A stretch of 64,000 bases of DNA from Allorhizobium sonneratiae (GTDB lineage: Bacteria; Pseudomonadota; Alphaproteobacteria; Rhizobiales; Rhizobiaceae): the NCBI RefSeq assembly GCF_023700755.1, contig NZ_JAMKOJ010000009.1, positions 1 through 64,000 of the forward strand, in the 5' to 3' direction. The position numbers were made by a program, and so were the translations under genes. Positions 25,091-33,528 of this stretch are shown piece by piece. Under the pieces are notes generated by a model. It did not search any database. It was not told where the DNA came from and was given only the letters and a program-made list of their open reading frames with translations. Numbering within the stretch: position 1 is the stretch's first letter; the number at the start of each line of letters is the position of its first letter.

Positions 25091-26152
25091 TCAAGTCTCC
25101 GGCCGGTCGCCCTCCCAAGCGGCCTGCAAAAGTGCCCGGATCGACGTGCGGTCGATGGGGCGGGGATTCCAGTAGGGGTTTTCGGACGCCAGATCGGCGG
25201 CTCGGTCGAGATTGGCTTCCTCAAAGCCAATGTCCTTCAGAGTGAGCGGCGCGCCAATCGAGCGCGAGAAATCATGCAGTGCCGCCCCCGGAGCCTCGCC
25301 GAAGATCGTGGCGATCGGCGCGAGCAGCTCCGGAACCGCAACGGCATTATACGCTGTTGTATAGGGCAGCATGATTGCGTGCGTTTCGGCATGCGGCGTG
25401 TCGAAACTGCCGCCCAGCGTGTGGCAAATCTTGTGATGCAGCGCCATGCCCACCGTGCCGAGCACCGTGCCAGCCAGCCAGCAGGCATATTGTGCTTCAG
25501 CGCGCAGATCGAGATCGCCAGGCTTATCGATAAGACCCGGCAGCGATGCCTTGAAGCTGCGGAAGGATTCAACGGCCATCAGGGTTGAGATCGGATTGCG
25601 ATCCTTGGCGTAAAGACCTTCCATGGCATGTGCAAGGGCGTTCAGCCCGCTGACGATCGTCATCTGCTTCGGCAGGCCGACCGTCAGCTCAGGATCGTAG
25701 ATCACCACATCCGGCAGGATGGCAATATCACGCAGCGTGGTCTTGCGACCGTTCTCGGTCTGGCCGAGGATGGGCGTCACTTCCGATCCGGCATAGGTTG
25801 TCGGGATCGAAATCTGCGGCACGCCGGTTCGTAGCGTAATCGCCTTGCCAAGGCCCGTGGTCGACCCGCCGCCAAAGGAGATGACGCAATCCGCCCCGGC
25901 GCGATGAAGCGCGGCAACAGCGTCCTCCGTCACATTCACCGGCGTATGCATGACAGCACCGGCAAAGGTTCCGGCACGAAAGGCGCCCAGCTCTCTCGCA
26001 ATAGCCTCAGCATCCTCAGCCTGATGCGGCGTGGAAAGCACCAGCGCCCGCGATTTGCCGAGCTTGCCGACCCATTCTCCAGCATCGCGACGCTTGCCCG
26101 CGCCGAAGACAACCGTGGCCCGGTTGGCTTGATAGATGAAATCACGGCTCAC
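25091..26152 (-). CDS. Maleylacetate reductase
   Basis: 353 residues from GTG at 26152, which overlaps the stop of the upstream dioxygenase as GTGA and has AGGAGA upstream. It is an iron-dependent-alcohol-dehydrogenase-type enzyme: nucleotide-binding 'VISFGGGSTTGLGKAI', 'SIPTTYAGSEVTPI', 'GLNALAHAMEGLYA' and the metal-region 'HHKICHTLGGSFDTPHAETHA'. It should reduce maleylacetate to 3-oxoadipate with NAD(P)H, the step after hydroxyquinol cleavage. Confidence 0.93.
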   Translation of the reverse strand: MSRDFIYQANRATVVFGAGKRRDAGEWVGKLGKSRALVLSTPHQAEDAEAIARELGAFRAGTFAGAVMHTPVNVTEDAVAALHRAGADCVISFGGGSTTGLGKAITLRTGVPQISIPTTYAGSEVTPILGQTENGRKTTLRDIAILPDVVIYDPELTVGLPKQMTIVSGLNALAHAMEGLYAKDRNPISTLMAVESFRSFKASLPGLIDKPGDLDLRAEAQYACWLAGTVLGTVGMALHHKICHTLGGSFDTPHAETHAIMLPYTTAYNAVAVPELLAPIATIFGEAPGAALHDFSRSIGAPLTLKDIGFEEANLDRAADLASENPYWNPRPIDRTSIRALLQAAWEGDRPET

Positions 26153-27015
26153 CGCAGTCTCTCCTGTCGCATCCGCACCATGACGAAAGTGCAATTCAGT
26201 TCGCAGCGCCCCGAGGCTGTGCGGAAACGCTTGATCAAGTCCGGTTTCACCGCGAAAAGCGGATCAGAGCCTAGGGCAGGATCATCCGCATCGAAGAGAT
26301 GCGTGGTGATGGTCTCGAAGCCTTCGGCAGCGATGTGAAACTGCAGATGAGCCGGACGGCGTGGCGGAAAGCCCGCCCGCTTGAGCAATGAGCCCGCGGG
26401 GCCATCCAGTGGCACCGGATAGCCTGACGGCATGATCGTCCGGTAGTCAAAGCGGCCTTCGGCGTCTGTGGTGAAGCGTCCGCGCAGATTGAATTCGGGC
26501 TGGTGATCTGGCTGCTGGTTTTCGTAGAAGCCTTCGGAATTGGCCTGCCAGGTCGTTACGAGCGCACCGCTGACAGGCTGTCCGTCAAGATCGAGCACCC
26601 TGCCGGAGACGCTGAGCGGCTCGCCCTTGCCATCGAGACTGATATTGGCCCCGAGCGGCCGCTCCGGAGTATCGTCCCGGTAGAAGGGTCCGCGTGCGGT
26701 ATTGGGCGTTGCTGCTGGCGGCCGGCGGTCATTGAGCTCTTCGACAAGCGCCGAGATACCGAACAGGTCGGAAACCAGCATCCACTCGTCACGTCGCCTG
26801 TCACTGTAATCGCCTATGTCGATCAGGAGATTGAGGAAAGCGCGCCACTCATCACGCGAAGGACGTAATTCACGCACCAGAGCATGCAGATGAGATGCAA
26901 AGGCAATCAGCGAAGCGGGAAGCTTGTCGCCCTGCCGCTCGCCGAAACGCTCGGCAAAAACATCCGGCGTTATGGCAGCACCGACACTTGCTCGGCTGCG
27001 AGCTGCTGTCATCAT
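26149..27015 (-). CDS. Intradiol dioxygenase, hydroxyquinol-type paralogue 2, His-to-Gln at an iron ligand
   Basis: 288 residues, homologous to the enzyme at 17683-18564 over its length. Tyr164, Tyr199 and His223 fit the iron-ligand positions, but the second histidine of the HxH pair is Gln225 (RPAHLQFH; codon CAG). A His two residues later (227) might compensate. It could be an active enzyme with altered iron coordination, or a non-catalytic partner subunit comparable to the alpha chain of protocatechuate 3,4-dioxygenase. It is the first gene of the operon, with GGGAGGA before the ATG. Confidence 0.85.
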   Translation of the reverse strand: MMTAARSRASVGAAITPDVFAERFGERQGDKLPASLIAFASHLHALVRELRPSRDEWRAFLNLLIDIGDYSDRRRDEWMLVSDLFGISALVEELNDRRPPAATPNTARGPFYRDDTPERPLGANISLDGKGEPLSVSGRVLDLDGQPVSGALVTTWQANSEGFYENQQPDHQPEFNLRGRFTTDAEGRFDYRTIMPSGYPVPLDGPAGSLLKRAGFPPRRPAHLQFHIAAEGFETITTHLFDADDPALGSDPLFAVKPDLIKRFRTASGRCELNCTFVMVRMRQERLR

Positions 27016-27072
27016 GTTCCTCCCAGAACGATTTCCAACGCCAAACTAACAGATGCAACAACGCATTTGATA

Positions 27073-27087
27073 ATTTCTTTCGGAAAT
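27073..27087. promoter_or_regulatory. Candidate LysR-type operator between divergent genes
   Basis: Inverted repeat ATTTC-N5-GAAAT inside the 88 bp divergent region between the hydroxyquinol operon and its LysR gene. Spacing and dyad fit a LysR recognition half of the T-N11-A class. Confidence 0.45.
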
Positions 27088-27103
27088 AATATAAGCTTCT
27101 GTT

Positions 27104-28054
27104 ATGAAGATCGATGAAAGACATCTCGTTCAATTGGCCGCTGTCGTGAAGGCAGGGGGCGTGGTGGAAGGTGCGGCCATGTTGGGGCTGACCCAACCGG
27201 CGGTCTCGCGAACACTCGCGCTGCTGGAAAAGCGCGTCGGCGAACCTCTGTTTGACCGGGGCAGGCGTCCCCTTCAGCCGACGCCTTTGGGCCGTGAACT
27301 GGCGCAGCACGGAATGGCCGTTATTGCGGCCTCCCGCAAGGCAACGGAGACCATCGACAGCTTCCGCCTTGGGCGCAGCGGCGTCGTTCGTGTTGGCGGG
27401 ACACCCTATTTCATGGATGGCCTGATCGCAGGCATGGCCGCCGACTTCCAGACAATCCATGCCGATGTCCGCATCGAGCAGAGCTATGGCTATATAAGCG
27501 ATCTCAAGCAGGGCCTGACATTGGGGCAGATCGATCTGGCCATCTGTCCGATTGATCTTCTGGATGAAGGCTCGGGGCTGGTGGCGCAGGAAATCCTGCC
27601 CGGTCGCAACGTGATCGCCTGCAGGCTGACCCATCCGCTGCTGATGAGCCGCAAATTACGCCCGGCTTCGCTTCTCGAATATCCCTGGATTGCGCCGCCG
27701 CCGACCAGCCCGCTCCTTGCAGACCTGCACAGCCTGCTTCTTTCACTGGGAGCGACCGAAGCCAAGATCCGCTATTCCGGCGGCTCGCTGATGAATGTGG
27801 TGAACTATCTGAAGGGGTCGGATGCGCTGACGGTGCTGCCGCATTCTACCGTGTTTTCGATGCGCAATGACCGTTCGATCACCGCTCTCCCCCTGCCGAT
27901 CCCCCATCCAGAACGCGCCCTGGTCCTCCTCAGGCAGAAAGATGCGCCGGGGATGCCGGCTGTCGAAAACTTCGCCCGGCATATCGCCCGCCGGTTCAAG
28001 GAACTGAAACATCTGATCGAGCGTCACGAACAGGCGATCGTTTGGGGTGGCTAG
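27104..28054 (+). CDS. LysR-type regulator of the hydroxyquinol operon
   Basis: 316 residues. N-terminal winged helix-turn-helix ('VQLAAVVKAGGVVEGAAMLG', 'LTQPAVSRTLALLEKRVGEP') followed by a periplasmic-binding-protein-like effector domain. It is divergently transcribed from the dioxygenase/transporter operon with only 88 bp between starts, the classical layout for a LysR activator of an aromatic pathway. The effector may be hydroxyquinol or its precursor. The TAG stop begins a TAGAGCATTTTG sequence like the ends of the repeats elsewhere. Confidence 0.9.
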   Translation: MKIDERHLVQLAAVVKAGGVVEGAAMLGLTQPAVSRTLALLEKRVGEPLFDRGRRPLQPTPLGRELAQHGMAVIAASRKATETIDSFRLGRSGVVRVGGTPYFMDGLIAGMAADFQTIHADVRIEQSYGYISDLKQGLTLGQIDLAICPIDLLDEGSGLVAQEILPGRNVIACRLTHPLLMSRKLRPASLLEYPWIAPPPTSPLLADLHSLLLSLGATEAKIRYSGGSLMNVVNYLKGSDALTVLPHSTVFSMRNDRSITALPLPIPHPERALVLLRQKDAPGMPAVENFARHIARRFKELKHLIERHEQAIVWGG

Positions 28055-28095
28055 AGCATTTTGATGTTGTCGTCCGCTCTCCGGGCGAAACCATC

Positions 28096-28117
28096 TGCCT
28101 GCTGGGGAAAACAGGCA
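28096..28117. terminator. Possible terminator hairpin between convergent genes
   Basis: TGCCTG, a 10-base loop, then CAGGCA, in the 75 bp between the convergent LysR and M24 genes. The following sequence is not a clear T-run, so termination strength is doubtful. Confidence 0.35.
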
Positions 28118-28129
28118 AAGCGTGCCTTT

Positions 28130-29272
28130 CTAGGCGAAAGGTTCCGTTGGCCCCTTTGCCGGCAGCGTAAACCACGACGGACCCTCTGACGTCATATGAA
28201 TAATGTCTTCCAGCCGTAAGCCGAACTGGCCGGGCACGACAATCATTGGCTCATTGGAAAAGCACATACCTTCCTCAAGCCGCGTTTCATTGCCGCGCAC
28301 GATATAAGGCTCTTCATGGCCCTCAAGCCCAAGTCCGTGACCAGCACGATGCGGCAGGCCGGGCAGCTTATAATCCGGTCCAAGCCCATGACGCAGCATG
28401 ACAGCGCGGGCGGCATCATCCAGGCTGGCGCATGTGGCACCAAGCTTGGCGGCATCAAACACCGCCTGCTGTGCCTCACGCTCAATCGCCCAGATGCGGG
28501 CAAACTCGGGCGTCGGTTCATCCAGCATATAGGTGCGGGTGATGTCGGAATTATAGCCGTCAATGCGGCAGCCGGTATCCACCAGCACCACATCACCGGG
28601 CTGATAATATTGCTCACCATCCGCGCCATGCGGCAGAGCGGTGGTTTCACCGAAGGAGACGATGCAGAAGGTGGAGCCGCTTTTGGCACCAAGACGCCGA
28701 TGTTCATCATCAATAAACCGCACCACCTCGGATGCGGCAATGCCGGGGCGGATCATCGCATGCGCTTTGCGCTGCACCTCCATCGTTATGTTCATGGCAT
28801 ATTGGATGATGGCAATTTCGTTCACGGATTTGCGCAGTCGCTGGCCGCGCAGCAACGGCCCGCCATCGATCAGCCGATCGACGCTGATTTCACGCTTCAG
28901 GGCGTTGTAAACGAAGAGCGGCACGGAATCGTCAATGGCAAGCAAGCTGCCCTGCGGCAGGAGAGATGCCACCAGCGCGGCACTGCTTTCATCCTCTTCC
29001 CACACCCGGATCTCGCCCGGCACATGCGGCAGGCTCTCCACCCGGCTGCGCTCAAAGCCCGGTGCGACATAGACAAGGTCGGATTGCGTAATCACCGCAC
29101 CCACAAGGCGCTCGCTGCCATGCCAGACCAGCCCGGTGAAATAGCGCAGGCTCTCGGTGGAGCCAATCAGGACCGCACCGATATCCTGTTCCGCCATGGT
29201 CCTGCGCAGCTTTTCCAGCCGCTGAGAGCGCTCTTCCATGGAGATTTTGGGGGGAGATGTGAGAGAGGTCAT
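28130..29272 (-). CDS. M24 family Xaa-Pro aminopeptidase-like metallopeptidase
   Basis: 380 residues. A creatinase-like N-terminal domain (1-150) precedes the pita-bread catalytic domain with its five metal ligands: Asp in VLVDTGC, Asp in NSDITRT, His in PHRAGHGLG, Glu in SNEPMIV and Glu in LRLEDII. It probably removes N-terminal residues, often before proline, from imported peptides. It is the last gene of the minus-strand peptide-importer operon (35154 to 28130), which supports a peptide-utilisation role. Confidence 0.92.
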   Translation of the reverse strand: MTSLTSPPKISMEERSQRLEKLRRTMAEQDIGAVLIGSTESLRYFTGLVWHGSERLVGAVITQSDLVYVAPGFERSRVESLPHVPGEIRVWEEDESSAALVASLLPQGSLLAIDDSVPLFVYNALKREISVDRLIDGGPLLRGQRLRKSVNEIAIIQYAMNITMEVQRKAHAMIRPGIAASEVVRFIDDEHRRLGAKSGSTFCIVSFGETTALPHGADGEQYYQPGDVVLVDTGCRIDGYNSDITRTYMLDEPTPEFARIWAIEREAQQAVFDAAKLGATCASLDDAARAVMLRHGLGPDYKLPGLPHRAGHGLGLEGHEEPYIVRGNETRLEEGMCFSNEPMIVVPGQFGLRLEDIIHMTSEGPSWFTLPAKGPTEPFA

Positions 29273-29290
29273 GGTCTGTTTCCTGAGTGA

Positions 29291-30265
29291 TTAAGCCCGG
29301 CCTTCTTCAACAGCGTGACAGGCCACTTGCACCGTATCGGCGGTTGTCATCAGCGGCATCTCCGCCTTGCAGCGGTCATTGGCCAGCGTGCAGCGGGGGT
29401 GGAAGGGACAGCCTGATGGCGGATTGAGCGGAGATGGCATTTCACCCACCAGCTTGATCCGTTCGCCGCGCCGCTCCGGATCGGCGATCAGCGTGGCGGA
29501 AAGAAGAGCTTTTGTGTAGGGATGGCGCGGATTGGCAAACAGCGCCTCCACCGGGCCAAGCTCCACTGCATGGCCCAGATACATCACCACCACATCATCG
29601 GCAATGTGGCGCACCACGGCCAGATTGTGGGAAATGAACATCATGGTCAGGTTGAGCTGGCTTTTCAGCCGCTTCAAAAGATTGAGAATCTGCGCCTGCA
29701 CCGACACATCCAGCGCCGAGGTTGGCTCATCACACACCAGAAATTCCGGCTGAAGGATGAGGGCGCGGGCAATGCCGATACGCTGGCGCTGCCCGCCGGA
29801 AAATTCATGCGGATAGCGATCGGCTGCCTGCGGCGGCAGGCCCACCAGTTCCAGCATCTCGGCCACCGCCTTGCGACGGGACGCCTTATCGCCAATGCCG
29901 TGGATCACCAGACCTTCGGCAATCGAATCGCCAATCGGCAGTCGCGGATCGAGCGAGGAATAGGGGTCCTGAAAGACAATCTGGATGCGGCGGCTGGAGG
30001 CGAAATCCACGCCCATGCCGGGGCCGGCAATCTGTTTTTTGTCGAAGATGATGTCGCCTGCCGTTGGGGCATAGAGGCCAACGACGATGCGCGCCAGCGT
30101 GGATTTTCCGCAGCCGCTTTCGCCGACCACGCCCAGGGTGCGGCCACGTTCGATGGTCAGGCTGACATCATTGACCGCGTTGACATAACCTTTCACCCGC
30201 TGGAAAGCCCCGCCGGTGACGGCAAAGGCCATTTTGATGCCGTTCATTTCAATCAGGGCGCTCAT
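29291..30265 (-). CDS. Peptide ABC importer ATPase, DppF/OppF type
   Basis: 324 residues. Walker [10 protein letters not shown], '[20 protein letters not shown]', signature [15 protein letters not shown], Walker B '[11 protein letters not shown]' and the C-terminal oligopeptide-transporter motif 'CPFHPRC'. It couples with the DppD-type ATPase, whose stop overlaps its start (ATGA). Confidence 0.93.
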   Translation of the reverse strand: MSALIEMNGIKMAFAVTGGAFQRVKGYVNAVNDVSLTIERGRTLGVVGESGCGKSTLARIVVGLYAPTAGDIIFDKKQIAGPGMGVDFASSRRIQIVFQDPYSSLDPRLPIGDSIAEGLVIHGIGDKASRRKAVAEMLELVGLPPQAADRYPHEFSGGQRQRIGIARALILQPEFLVCDEPTSALDVSVQAQILNLLKRLKSQLNLTMMFISHNLAVVRHIADDVVVMYLGHAVELGPVEALFANPRHPYTKALLSATLIADPERRGERIKLVGEMPSPLNPPSGCPFHPRCTLANDRCKAEMPLMTTADTVQVACHAVEEGRA

Positions 30266-31278
30266 GCGGGCTGCACCTCTTTGTGCTCAACTGGATTGGC
30301 AGGCGCAGTCAGCCAGCATCGACAGTGATGGGCATTGTTCAGCGCGACAAGCTCCGGAACCGTACTGGTGCAGCGCGGATCATTGGCCTGAAGCCTTGCC
30401 GTGCAGCGCGGGGCAAACAGACAGCCTTGCGGCAGATGGGTCAATTGCGGCACCCGGCCTTCAATCACCTCCAGCATGTCCGGGGATTCGCCCAGTACAG
30501 GCACAGAGCGCAACAGCGCCTGCGTGTAGGGATGCTTTGGCGCTTTGAACAGGGTTTTCACATCGGCAAGTTCCACCACCTGCCCGGCATACATCACGGC
30601 CACATGGTCGGCCATTTCCGCCACCACGCCAAGGTCATGGGTGATCAGAATGATGGCGGTGCCGAAATCCCGTTGCAAATCCCGCATCAGATCGAGAATC
30701 TGCGCCTGAATGGTCACGTCCAGCGCCGTTGTCGGCTCGTCGGCAATCAGCACTTCCGGCTGGCAGGCCAGCGCCATGGCAATCATCACCCGCTGCGCCA
30801 TGCCGCCGGACATTTCATGCGGATAGGCCTTCATACGGCGTTTGGGATCGGGAATGCCGACGGCTTTCAGCATCGCCATGGCCGCCGCCTCGGCCTCGGC
30901 CTTGCCCATGTTCTTGTGCAGGCGATAGGCCTCGGCAATCTGCCGCCCCACGGTGTGGACCGGGTTGAGCGAGGAGGATGGATCCTGAAAAATCATCGAC
31001 ATGCGATTGCCGCGCACCCTGCTCAATTCGGTGGGTGACATGCTGCGCAGATCGACCCCATCCAGCAGCACTTCACCGCCGGTGATTTTGCCGGGATAGG
31101 GCACCAGCCCCATGATGCTCAGCGAGGTGATGGATTTGCCGCAACCGCTTTCGCCGACAATGCAGAGCGTTTGTCCGGCCTCCAGTTTCAAAGAAACCTT
31201 GTCTACCGCACGCGCTGTGCCGGATCGGGTTTCGAAATGGGTGGTGAGATCGCGGATCTCCAGAATGGGTGGGCTCAT
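30262..31278 (-). CDS. Peptide ABC importer ATPase, DppD/OppD type
   Basis: 338 residues from ATG at 31278 with GAGGACA upstream. Walker [10 protein letters not shown], '[20 protein letters not shown]', signature [15 protein letters not shown], Walker B '[15 protein letters not shown]' and the C-terminal '[10 protein letters not shown]' iron-sulfur-like cysteine motif of OppD/DppD proteins. Confidence 0.93.
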   Translation of the reverse strand: MSPPILEIRDLTTHFETRSGTARAVDKVSLKLEAGQTLCIVGESGCGKSITSLSIMGLVPYPGKITGGEVLLDGVDLRSMSPTELSRVRGNRMSMIFQDPSSSLNPVHTVGRQIAEAYRLHKNMGKAEAEAAAMAMLKAVGIPDPKRRMKAYPHEMSGGMAQRVMIAMALACQPEVLIADEPTTALDVTIQAQILDLMRDLQRDFGTAIILITHDLGVVAEMADHVAVMYAGQVVELADVKTLFKAPKHPYTQALLRSVPVLGESPDMLEVIEGRVPQLTHLPQGCLFAPRCTARLQANDPRCTSTVPELVALNNAHHCRCWLTAPANPVEHKEVQPA

Positions 31279-31285
31279 GCTGTCC

Positions 31286-32239
31286 TCACGTATGAAGGCG
31301 CGGATCGAGGGCATCGCGCAGCCCGTCTCCGAGAAGGTTGAAGCCCAGCACCGTCAGCATGATGGCAAGGCCGGGAAAGAACACCAGATGCGGGGCGGAG
31401 AAAATCTCGTTGCGGGCGGAACCCAGCATCGTGCCCCATTCCGGCGTTGGCGGCTGGGCGCCAAGACCCAGGAAGCTCAAACCTGCGGCATCGAGAATGG
31501 CGGTTGCCACCCCCAGCGTTGCCAGTACGACAATCGGCGTAATCGCATTGGGCAGCACGCGGAAAAACAGAATGCGCCATTTGCTGCCGCCCAGCACGCG
31601 GGTGGCGGCAACAAAATCCAGTGTTTTCACCGAAAGCACGCTGGCTCGGGTGACGCGGGCATAGGCGGGCACCGAGACAATGGAAATTGCCAACAGTGCA
31701 TTGCGGATGCCCGGCCCGAGCACGGCGACGATGGCAATGGCCAGCAGCAGTGACGGAAAACCAAGGATCACATCCATGATCCGCATGATGAGATTGTCCA
31801 CCCAGCCGCGGAAATATCCGGCCAGCGCGCCGAGCAGAACACCGAAAAACAGCGCTGTGGTGACGGTGGTGATACCAATGATCAGGCTGACCCGCGTGCC
31901 ATAGAGAATGCGCGAAAAGGAATCGCGGGCATTGCCGTCCACGCCCATGATGTGCTGCGGCTTGCTGGCATCGCAGCCGAGCAGATGGATGCAGGGCGGC
32001 TCGCGGCGCTTGACCTGTTCGACACCGATCAGCACCTGATCGGGATCATAAGGCGCAATCACAGGCGCGAAAATGGCAATCAGAACCAGCATGCCGATGA
32101 TGAACAATCCGACCTGACCGGAGCGCAATTGCAACAGCCTGCCAATGGTTCGCCGCCAGAGCGGCACGGGTTCGCCAATCAGGCCATCGTCAACAATGGC
32201 TGCTCCTGCATGGGCCGATACACTGTTCAAGCGGGTCAT
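31286..32239 (-). CDS. Peptide ABC importer permease, DppC/OppC type
   Basis: 317 residues, five to six helices, with the DppC-type N-terminal '[20 protein letters not shown]' segment, a periplasmic loop and the EAA-like loop '[20 protein letters not shown]'. It forms the channel with the DppB-type permease next upstream. Confidence 0.92.
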   Translation of the reverse strand: MTRLNSVSAHAGAAIVDDGLIGEPVPLWRRTIGRLLQLRSGQVGLFIIGMLVLIAIFAPVIAPYDPDQVLIGVEQVKRREPPCIHLLGCDASKPQHIMGVDGNARDSFSRILYGTRVSLIIGITTVTTALFFGVLLGALAGYFRGWVDNLIMRIMDVILGFPSLLLAIAIVAVLGPGIRNALLAISIVSVPAYARVTRASVLSVKTLDFVAATRVLGGSKWRILFFRVLPNAITPIVVLATLGVATAILDAAGLSFLGLGAQPPTPEWGTMLGSARNEIFSAPHLVFFPGLAIMLTVLGFNLLGDGLRDALDPRLHT

Positions 32240-32247
32240 TGCGTGTC

Positions 32248-33327
32248 CTATTGTGGGCGAATGCGCGGATCGAGATAGGTGTAAGAAAGGTCCACCAGCA
32301 GATTGATGGCGACGTAACAGACGGCAATCATCACCGTGAAAGCCTGCACCACCGGATAGTCCCGGGCAAAAATCGCCTCCACCAACATGCGCCCGACACC
32401 GGAAAGGCCAAAGACGGTTTCCGTCAGCACCGCACCGCTGAGCAGCGCCCCCATTTGCAGGCCTAAAATGGTGACAACCGGCAAAAGCGCATTGCCCAGT
32501 GCATGGTCACGCACCACGCTTTTTTCCGGCACACCCTTGGCGCGGGCCGTGCGCACATAATCGCGGCCCAGAACATCCAGAAGCGATGAACGGGTCATGC
32601 GGGCAATCACTGCCATGGGAATGGTGGAGAGCGCCAGAACGGGCAGGATCATATGGCGGATGCCATCCCAGAACACGGCCCAGTTGCCGGTGATCAGCGC
32701 ATTGAAAATGTAGAAATTGGCAAAGAATTCCAGCAGTTTGCGCCAACTGCTATCGGCCGCCAGCTGCCAGTGCCAGACCTCGTAAAAGGGAATGGAGCTG
32801 ACACCGGCGGAAAGCCGTCCTGAGGGCGGCAGCCAGAAGGGTGTGCCGCGCAGCACGACCCCGAAGAAATAGGCCAGCATCAGCCCCAGCCAGAAGACCG
32901 GCATGGAAATACCGGCATTGGCCAGCATCATGGTGCTGACATCGGCGGCGGAATTATGCCTGCGGGCAGCGATAACCCCCAGACCGACACCGGTGACGGT
33001 GGCAGTGATCAGGGCGAGAATCGCAAGCTCCGCCGTCATCGGCAAACGCTCGATGATGATCTGCGTCACGGGCCGCGAAAAGCGGATCGATGTGCCGAAA
33101 TCACCGCGCAGCATATCACCCATATAAATGAAAAACTGGGTTGGCAGTGGTTTGTCAAAACCATAGCGGGTGATAAAGGCGGCGCAGGTCTGGGCCGTGG
33201 CCTTTTCGCCCAGCATGGATTTGCACGGATCGCCGGGGATAAGCCGCGCAAGCGCAAAGGTCACGATCAGAATGCCGAAAATGACCGGAATCGAAATCAG
33301 CAGGCGTTTGGCCGCATATCCGAGCAT
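32248..33327 (-). CDS. Peptide ABC importer permease, DppB/OppB type
   Basis: 359 residues from the ATG at 33327. It has the DppB N terminus 'LLISIPVIFGILIVTFALAR' with 'RLIPGDPC', six helices and the EAA-like loop 'VIARMTRSSLLDVLGRDYVR'. A REP-like hairpin (33405-33455) separates it from the binding-protein gene and may help make more binding protein than membrane parts. Confidence 0.92.
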   Translation of the reverse strand: MLGYAAKRLLISIPVIFGILIVTFALARLIPGDPCKSMLGEKATAQTCAAFITRYGFDKPLPTQFFIYMGDMLRGDFGTSIRFSRPVTQIIIERLPMTAELAILALITATVTGVGLGVIAARRHNSAADVSTMMLANAGISMPVFWLGLMLAYFFGVVLRGTPFWLPPSGRLSAGVSSIPFYEVWHWQLAADSSWRKLLEFFANFYIFNALITGNWAVFWDGIRHMILPVLALSTIPMAVIARMTRSSLLDVLGRDYVRTARAKGVPEKSVVRDHALGNALLPVVTILGLQMGALLSGAVLTETVFGLSGVGRMLVEAIFARDYPVVQAFTVMIAVCYVAINLLVDLSYTYLDPRIRPQ

Positions 33328-33404
33328 CACAAGTCCTCATTACCAGATTTTACTGCGCCGTTTGCGCGTGCCACATGCCATCGATCATTGGATGATGGAG
33401 CAAG

Positions 33405-33455
33405 AAGCCCCCCCTCGCCCCTTGAGGGGGAGATGGCTGGCAAGCCAGTGGGGGT
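33405..33455. repeat. REP/RIME-like palindromic repeat between binding protein and permease genes
   Basis: CCCCCTC-N-GAGGGGG stem followed by GGCTGGCAAGCC and TGGGGGT, the typical rhizobial/Brucella REP-like unit. It lies in the 200 bp between the SBP stop and the DppB start, where mRNA hairpins often tune relative expression. Confidence 0.7.
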
Positions 33456-33528
33456 AAGCGGCATTCGCAAAGGATCGCGTCAGACACGATGGGCCAGACG
33501 CTGCCGCCTGGCCCAGGTGTCACACCCG

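Noticed and set aside
23703..25175. 490-residue open frame on the plus strand
   Set aside because: Antisense to the Tat-exported binding protein gene, which has clear family motifs and a signal peptide.
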